This document shows, piece by piece, positions 5,269 through 9,639 of a stretch of DNA of 9,639 nucleotides. The position numbers and the translations under genes are program-made. The stretch is from a bacterium (GTDB lineage: Bacteria > Patescibacteriota > Minisyncoccia > Phycocordibacterales > Phycocordibacteraceae). The first letter of the stretch is position 1; each line of letters begins with the position of its first letter. Below the pieces are notes generated by a model, which did no database searches, was not told where the DNA came from, and worked only from the letters and a program-made list of their open reading frames with translations. The stretch is taken from assembly GCA_021817685.1 (NCBI GenBank), contig JAKAGD010000023.1, forward strand, positions 1 to 9,639, in the 5' to 3' direction.

Positions 5269-6516
5269 ATGAGGCAGTCCACGCTCTTCACCAAAACCCG
5301 CCGCGAGGCGCCTTCCGACGAGGTCGCGAAAAACGCGCAATTGCTGGTCCGCGCGGGCTACATCCACAAGGAGATGGCGGGCGTCTACGACTTCCTTCCG
5401 CTCGGCCTCCTGACGCTCAATAAGGTCATCGGCATCATCCGCGAAGAGATGAACGCCATCGGCGGGGAGGAAGTGTTTCTCTCCACGTTGCAGGATCCGG
5501 AAGTCTGGAAGAAGAGCGGGCGCTGGGACGACGAGGCCGTCGACGTATGGTTCAAGACGCAGCTGAAGAACGGCAGCGAGCTCGGGCTCGGCAATACGCA
5601 CGAGGAAGCGCTGACGGCGCTTATGACCGAACACATTGCTTCCTACAAGGACCTGCCGCGCTACGTATACCAGTTCCAGAACAAGTTCCGCAACGAGACG
5701 CGCGCGAAGTCCGGCATCATGCGTTCGCGCGAGTTCATCATGAAAGACCTCTACTCGTTCTCAAATGATGAGACGAGCCACAATGCATTTTATGAAAAGG
5801 CCGCCGCCGCGTACGAGCGCATCTTCGAGCGCGCGGGCATCGGAGGCAAGACGTACCGCACGTTCGCGTCCGGCGGCTCGTTCAGCAAGTATTCGCACGA
5901 ATACCAGACGGTGTGCGATGCCGGCGAGGACACCATTTATATAGATGAGGCGAAGCGCCTCGCGGTCAACAAGGAGGTCTATGACGATTCGGACGTCTAT
6001 GCCGCTACCGGCATTGATAAGGCGAGCTTGAAGGAGGCGCGAGCCATTGAAGTCGGGAATATCTTCACGCTCGGCACGCGATTCTCCAATGCGCTCGGTT
6101 TGTCATACAAGGACGCGGAAGGGAAGGCGACTCCGGTATTTATGGGGAGCTACGGCATCGGTCCCGCGCGTTTGATGGGCACCGTCGTCGAGCTCATGTC
6201 CGACGACAAGGGCCTGGTCTGGCCGGAGAGCATTGCGCCGTTTGCGGTGCACCTCGTTTCCTTGGGGAAGGATACTGATGAGATAGCGCAGGCCGCCGAC
6301 GCGCTCTATGACGATTTAGTGAACGCAGGCGTGGACGTGCTCTACGACGATCGCGATCTTCGCGCAGGCGAAAAATTTGCGGACAGCGATTTGCTCGGCA
6401 TTCCGACGCGCGTCGTCGTCGGCAAGGATGCGGCGGCGACCGGCCAATTTGAGGTGGTGAACCGCGCCACGGGCGAAGTCGTGAAGAAGTCGCGCGCGGA
6501 GCTGCTCGCAAAGTGA
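5269..6516 (+). CDS. proS: Prolyl-tRNA synthetase, compact form without the editing insertion
   Basis: This class II enzyme charges tRNA-Pro with proline. At 415 residues it is far shorter than E. coli ProRS (572). Landmarks in order: the proline-site THEE, motif 2 FRNETRAKSGIMRSREF from Phe140, GGSFSKYSHEYQ (the E. coli GGSASHEFQ loop), IEVGNIFTLGT, motif 3 GSYGIGPARL with Gly293 and Arg301, and the C-terminal anticodon-binding domain (about 330-415). Only about 130 residues separate motifs 2 and 3; the INS domain that removes mischarged Ala from tRNA-Pro in E. coli is absent. Such forms are known in alphaproteobacteria, where a free-standing editor can substitute. A GTG at 5248 is in frame, but it lies upstream of the -10 box, so I prefer ATG 5269. 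rseP lies upstream; mreB2 starts 1 nt after the stop. Confidence 0.95.
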   Translation: MRQSTLFTKTRREAPSDEVAKNAQLLVRAGYIHKEMAGVYDFLPLGLLTLNKVIGIIREEMNAIGGEEVFLSTLQDPEVWKKSGRWDDEAVDVWFKTQLKNGSELGLGNTHEEALTALMTEHIASYKDLPRYVYQFQNKFRNETRAKSGIMRSREFIMKDLYSFSNDETSHNAFYEKAAAAYERIFERAGIGGKTYRTFASGGSFSKYSHEYQTVCDAGEDTIYIDEAKRLAVNKEVYDDSDVYAATGIDKASLKEARAIEVGNIFTLGTRFSNALGLSYKDAEGKATPVFMGSYGIGPARLMGTVVELMSDDKGLVWPESIAPFAVHLVSLGKDTDEIAQAADALYDDLVNAGVDVLYDDRDLRAGEKFADSDLLGIPTRVVVGKDAAATGQFEVVNRATGEVVKKSRAELLAK

Positions 6517-6517
6517 T

Positions 6518-7570
6518 ATGGCCCGATTTTCAAAGAACGCGCTTTTCTCTAGCGACATCGCGATAGACCTCGGCACGGCAAATACGCTCGTGTACGTGCG
6601 CGGGAAAGGCGTCGTGATCAACGAGCCGTCAGTCGTGGCGGTGAACGACAAGACGCATCAAGTCGTGGCAGTGGGGAAGGAAGCCAAGACGATGCTCGGG
6701 AAAACGCCCGCGCACATCCGCGTCGTGCGCCCGCTCTCGCACGGGGTTATCTCCGACTTTGAAGTCACGGAGGAATTGCTTACCTACCTCATCAATAAAG
6801 CGCAGAGCGGGCGCACACGGCTGTTCGGTCCGCGGGTCGTTATCGGCGTGCCCACCGGCGTGACGAACGTGCAGAGCCGCGCGGTCCGGGACGCGGCGAA
6901 GACCGCCGGCGCGCGCGAAGCCATCATCCTCGAAGAACCGGTCGCGGGCGCCATCGGCGCGAAGCTCCCGGTCAATGAAGCGGTCGGGACGATGGTGCTC
7001 GACATCGGCGGCGGGACGACCGACATCGCCGTCATTGCGCTCAAGGGCGTGGTCGCGGCGAAGAGCTCGCATGTTGCGGGCGACCGGTTCAACGAGAACA
7101 TCATTGATTTTGTGCGGAGCGAGTTCAAGCTCGGCATCGGCGAGCGCACCGCCGAGGACGTGAAGATAGCCATCGGCGCCGTGATGCCGCTCCACGAGAC
7201 GCTCTCGCGGAGCGTGCGCGGCCGCGACTTTGCGACCGGACTCCCGCGCGAAATAATGTTGACCGACGCGCACGTCCGCGAAGCCATCGCGCCGTCCCTG
7301 GACGCGCTCATGGAGACGATGAAAGAGGTCATTGAGGCGACGCCGCCGGAACTCCTTTCCGACGTGCTTCAGCATGGCGTCACGGTGTTCGGCGGCGGCG
7401 CGCTCCTGCGCGGGCTCCCGCAGATACTCGCAAAAATGCTCGGCGTGCCGGTTCGGGTCGCCCCCGACCCTTTGACCGCGGTCGTGCGGGGTGCGGGCAT
7501 TGTGACCGAAGACCCGGCGCCCTACGAAGATTTTTTCATCGATGAAGAAGACATACTTAGCGAGGCGTAA
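6518..7570 (+). CDS. mreB: Rod shape-determining protein MreB, operon copy (mreB2)
   Basis: A 350-residue actin-like ATPase, the filament-forming partner of MreC, MreD and PBP2 in cell elongation. It has the phosphate-1 loop DLGTAN from Asp17, catalytic Glu140 in EEPVAGAIGA, phosphate-2 loop DIGGGTTD from Asp162, and FGGGALLRGLP as the adenosine motif. It keeps the canonical EEP, unlike mreB1. The N-terminus MARFSKNALF could be a short membrane-binding helix. The acidic C-terminal tail (YEDFFIDEEDILSEA) is longer than in E. coli and is absent from mreB1. It begins 1 nt after the proS stop with no Shine-Dalgarno, so it is probably translated by coupling. Its end overlaps mreC by 29 nt. Its place in the operon makes it the likelier functional equivalent of E. 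coli MreB. Confidence 0.96.
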   Translation: MARFSKNALFSSDIAIDLGTANTLVYVRGKGVVINEPSVVAVNDKTHQVVAVGKEAKTMLGKTPAHIRVVRPLSHGVISDFEVTEELLTYLINKAQSGRTRLFGPRVVIGVPTGVTNVQSRAVRDAAKTAGAREAIILEEPVAGAIGAKLPVNEAVGTMVLDIGGGTTDIAVIALKGVVAAKSSHVAGDRFNENIIDFVRSEFKLGIGERTAEDVKIAIGAVMPLHETLSRSVRGRDFATGLPREIMLTDAHVREAIAPSLDALMETMKEVIEATPPELLSDVLQHGVTVFGGGALLRGLPQILAKMLGVPVRVAPDPLTAVVRGAGIVTEDPAPYEDFFIDEEDILSEA

Positions 7571-8381
7571 CGCGCTCCTTTCTTCCGCGGACCTGTCGTG
7601 GGGTGCGTTCGCGCTCGCGTTCGCCGTCCTGGCGCTCTGTGTGCGCCTGCTCGCCCCGAACCTTTTTTGGTACGCCGCTGCGCCGCTGTTCCGCGGTGCG
7701 GACGCGCTCGCGGAAGCGAATCACCGATTCTTTTCCGGTTTTGAATCCGCAGCCGCACTCGCGCTTGAGAACGAAAAACTTTCGAACGAAAATACCGCGC
7801 TTACGACCGAGAACCGGATGCTTCTCCAAAAAGAAGCCGACCAGGGTGCTCTCCTGGGCGCGGTTTCGTCGAAGCGGTCGACTCGGGGAACGGTCGCGGG
7901 CGTCATCAGCCGCCCGCCCGCGAGCCCGTACGATACGCTCGTCGTTGCCGCCGGCGCGGACGCGGGCATTACGCTCGGGCAGGAAGCGTTCGGTCCGGGC
8001 GGCGTGCCGCTCGGCGTCGTTTCCTCCGTGCTCGCCGACTTTTCCCGCGTGACCCTCTTCTCTTCTTCGGGCATGTCCGTGGAGGGATGGGTCGGGCGCG
8101 CGAACACGCCGCTCACGGTCCGGGGCGCCGGCGGCGGGACGCTGCGCGCGTCGCTCTCCCGCTCGGCGGGCATTGCGGCGGGGGACATGGTTTCCGTCCC
8201 CGGTCCGGGAGCGCTCCCCGTCGGTTCCGTTATGCGCGTCGACAGTGATCCGTCGTCGCCGTCGGTCACGCTCCAGATACAGCCCGCGCTGAATCCTTTC
8301 TCGCTCACGTGGGTCGAGTTGCGCGACACCGGCGCGACGTTCGCCGGCGCCCTCACGTGGGCGACCTCAACGCTTCCATGA
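7542..8381 (+). CDS. mreC: Rod shape-determining protein MreC
   Basis: A 279-residue membrane-anchored scaffold that links MreB filaments inside the cell to PBP2 outside. The layout fits MreC: a basic N-terminus, one membrane helix (about 18-38), a coiled coil rich in Glu and Asn (about 68-100), then a beta-rich core (about 115-270) with repeated small hydrophobic strands and GVVSSVLADFSRVTLFSS. E. coli MreC is longer (367), mostly beyond the core. The start overlaps the last 29 nt of mreB2 in another frame; no later start keeps the basic N-terminus and helix, so I trust ATG 7542. There is no Shine-Dalgarno, so coupling to mreB2 translation is likely. The stop overlaps the mreD start as ATGA. 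Confidence 0.88.
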   Translation: MKKTYLARRNALLSSADLSWGAFALAFAVLALCVRLLAPNLFWYAAAPLFRGADALAEANHRFFSGFESAAALALENEKLSNENTALTTENRMLLQKEADQGALLGAVSSKRSTRGTVAGVISRPPASPYDTLVVAAGADAGITLGQEAFGPGGVPLGVVSSVLADFSRVTLFSSSGMSVEGWVGRANTPLTVRGAGGGTLRASLSRSAGIAAGDMVSVPGPGALPVGSVMRVDSDPSSPSVTLQIQPALNPFSLTWVELRDTGATFAGALTWATSTLP

Positions 8382-8635
8382 TGCGCGGACTGCTCACGAT
8401 CGGAACGTTCATTTCGGCGGTGCTGTTCCCGTGGCCGCTCACGGCCGCGCTCGCGCTTGCCGCGGCGCTTTTTGAACCGCTCGTACCGCTTGCCGCCGGT
8501 CTGTTCGTCGATACGCTCTACTACGCGCCGGCGGCGCACACTCTGCCGCTCTTTGCGTTTTTCGGCGCTGCCGCAACCGCTCTCGCGTTTTTCGTGCGCA
8601 GCCGGCTTGAGCCGGGTATCATCGATAGACGATGA
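8378..8635 (+). CDS. mreD: Minimal MreD-like membrane protein
   Basis: An 85-residue hydrophobic protein in the exact position of mreD, between mreC and mrdA. Normal MreD has about 160 residues and five or six membrane helices. Here I see hydrophobic stretches at about 4-32 and 55-73, so two or three helices. The piece GLFVDTLYYAPAAHTLPL resembles the MreD signature G-x-x-x-D-x-L followed by a loop and a helix (E. coli GAILDLISGSTLG). It ends in the basic tail RSRLEPGIIDRR. It would help assemble the elongation complex. The first codon overlaps the mreC stop (ATGA); a second ATG follows at once at 8381. The stop overlaps the mrdA start in the same way. The identity rests on position and one motif, so a lineage-specific small membrane protein is possible. 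Confidence 0.6.
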   Translation: MMRGLLTIGTFISAVLFPWPLTAALALAAALFEPLVPLAAGLFVDTLYYAPAAHTLPLFAFFGAAATALAFFVRSRLEPGIIDRR

Positions 8636-9624
8636 AGTGGCAACGCAAACGAGTGTTCGATCCGGAGATCGCTCCGGACGAGATATTTCTCGACGCATCG
8701 AATACGGCGTTCGACCGCGCGCGTTTCGAAGGCAGACTGGAGAAGCCGCTCTCGCACGGGACCTATTTTTGGCTTTCCGCCGCGCTCCTTCTTCTTTTCG
8801 GCATACTGGCGGTTCGCTCGTGGAATATCCAGATAACGAACGGAGCAGTCTTTGCCGCGGAGAGCGCCCATAACAGCCTTGATGCGACGGTGCTCTTCGC
8901 TCCGCGCGGCGTCATTGAGGATGTGCACGGCACGATCCTTGCCGAGAATGTCGAGCGGAGCGACGGGAGCGCCGGACGACGCTACCCGTATCCCGAACTG
9001 AGCCACATCATCGGCTACGTGTCGTATCCGAAGAAGGATGCGAACGGGGTGTATTACGATACGAGCGAGACCGGCGTCACTGGCCTTGAAGCGCAGTACG
9101 ATGCGCTCCTTTCCGGTACGAACGGCCAGATCCTGACCGAAACGGACGCGCTCGGCCGCGTGCGTTCCGAGGGTACGGTCGTTCCGGCAAAAGAGGGCGG
9201 GACGCTGCAGCTGTCGATAGACGCGGAGCTCGAAAAATTCTTTGCGCGCGCGATCGCGGATACCGCGCGCACGCACGGATTCATCGCCGGCGCCGGCGTC
9301 ATACTCGACACGGAGAGCGGCGCGGTGCGCGCCATCGTGTCCTATCCGAGCTACGACTCCAACGTCATGAGCAACGGCGGACCGTCCGAGATCATCGCCG
9401 GATATAATACGAGTCCCGGACATCCGTTCCTCGACCACGCCGTGCAGGGCATATACACGCCCGGTTCCATCGTGAAGCCGTTCGTTGCGGCGGGTGCGCT
9501 CACCGACAAGCTCATCACCCCGGACACCGTCATCAATGATCCGGGCTCGCTTTCCTTGCCCGACCCGTACCATCCGGGCAAGACGTTCATATATAAAGGC
9601 TGGAAGGCGCTCGGACCGGTCTAG
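8632..9624 (+). CDS. mrdA: Penicillin-binding protein 2 (MrdA), cut short by an in-frame TAG next to the window end
   Basis: PBP2 is the membrane transpeptidase that cross-links peptidoglycan during elongation. A cytoplasmic N-terminal segment is followed by a membrane helix (about 45-65), the PBP dimerisation region (RGVIEDVHGTILAEN, ETGVTGLEAQYDALLSGTNG), and the start of the transpeptidase domain with the catalytic SxxK as Ser279-I-V-Lys282 in TPGSIVKP. The reading frame stops at TAG (9622-9624) after 330 residues, whereas PBP2 proteins have about 600. The S-x-N and K-T-G motifs would lie beyond. After the TAG the same frame goes on as G-E-K-A-I, lining up with the family's V-D-M-x-x-A-I stretch before the S-x-N motif, so the gene probably continues past the window. 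The stop may be a sequencing error at a contig edge or a real nonsense mutation. The start overlaps the mreD stop. Confidence 0.88.
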   Translation: MKWQRKRVFDPEIAPDEIFLDASNTAFDRARFEGRLEKPLSHGTYFWLSAALLLLFGILAVRSWNIQITNGAVFAAESAHNSLDATVLFAPRGVIEDVHGTILAENVERSDGSAGRRYPYPELSHIIGYVSYPKKDANGVYYDTSETGVTGLEAQYDALLSGTNGQILTETDALGRVRSEGTVVPAKEGGTLQLSIDAELEKFFARAIADTARTHGFIAGAGVILDTESGAVRAIVSYPSYDSNVMSNGGPSEIIAGYNTSPGHPFLDHAVQGIYTPGSIVKPFVAAGALTDKLITPDTVINDPGSLSLPDPYHPGKTFIYKGWKALGPV

Positions 9625-9639
9625 GGGGAGAAAGCCATC

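Noticed and set aside
7721..8698. 325-codon minus-strand frame across mreC and mreD
   Set aside because: It is a GC-rich antisense frame with low-complexity Arg/Ser/Glu content; mreC, mreD and mrdA on the plus strand have the expected order, overlaps and domain layout.
9622..9624. TAG as a reassigned sense codon in mrdA
   Set aside because: rseP ends in TAG at its expected C-terminus and other genes end in TAA or TGA, so the code appears standard.
1..9639. tRNA or rRNA genes, CRISPR arrays, insertion sequences
   Set aside because: I saw no cloverleaf-like sequence, no regularly spaced long repeats and no transposase or terminal inverted repeats; the window is nearly all protein-coding.

Overview
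The window looks like a piece of a Parcubacteria (Patescibacteria/CPR) genome; Kaiserbacteria-like is my best guess, from the style of the proteins rather than any search. The clues are a GC-rich, tightly packed layout, genes that start without Shine-Dalgarno sequences just after a TATACT-type -10 box, a trimmed prolyl-tRNA synthetase, a very short MreD-like protein, and an frr-rseP-proS order in which the usual lipid genes are missing. Both ends of the window lie inside genes.

Layout. Positions 1-1243 (minus strand) carry most of murA, the first committed enzyme of peptidoglycan synthesis. It is divergent, across 78 bp, from a stand-alone mreB (1322-2347, here mreB1). mreB1 converges on a small minus-strand gene (2404-2727) that resembles a Phd/YefM-type antitoxin. 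This small gene has its own Rho-independent terminator and the strongest ribosome binding site in the window. A second divergent gap (2728-2845) leads to a minimal DNA polymerase III delta'-like gene (2846-3532). Then follow frr (ribosome recycling factor), rseP (site-2 protease) and proS (prolyl-tRNA synthetase). proS runs with a 1-nt gap into a cell-shape operon: mreB2, mreC, a short mreD and mrdA (penicillin-binding protein 2), whose genes overlap. mrdA meets an in-frame TAG 15 nt before the window ends.

How the genes fit together. MurA supplies peptidoglycan precursor; MreB filaments with MreC and MreD position the elongation machinery; PBP2 is the transpeptidase. More than half of the window therefore serves wall synthesis and rod shape. 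frr and proS are translation genes, rseP handles membrane proteolysis, and the delta' protein belongs to the replication clamp loader.

Points of most interest: a consistent near-leaderless promoter architecture at four genes; a perfect 7-bp-period tandem array of -10-like units upstream of frr; the contracted frr-rseP-proS cluster; two divergent MreB paralogues 4 kb apart; the in-frame stop in mrdA; and an 18-bp perfect palindrome inside the delta' gene.
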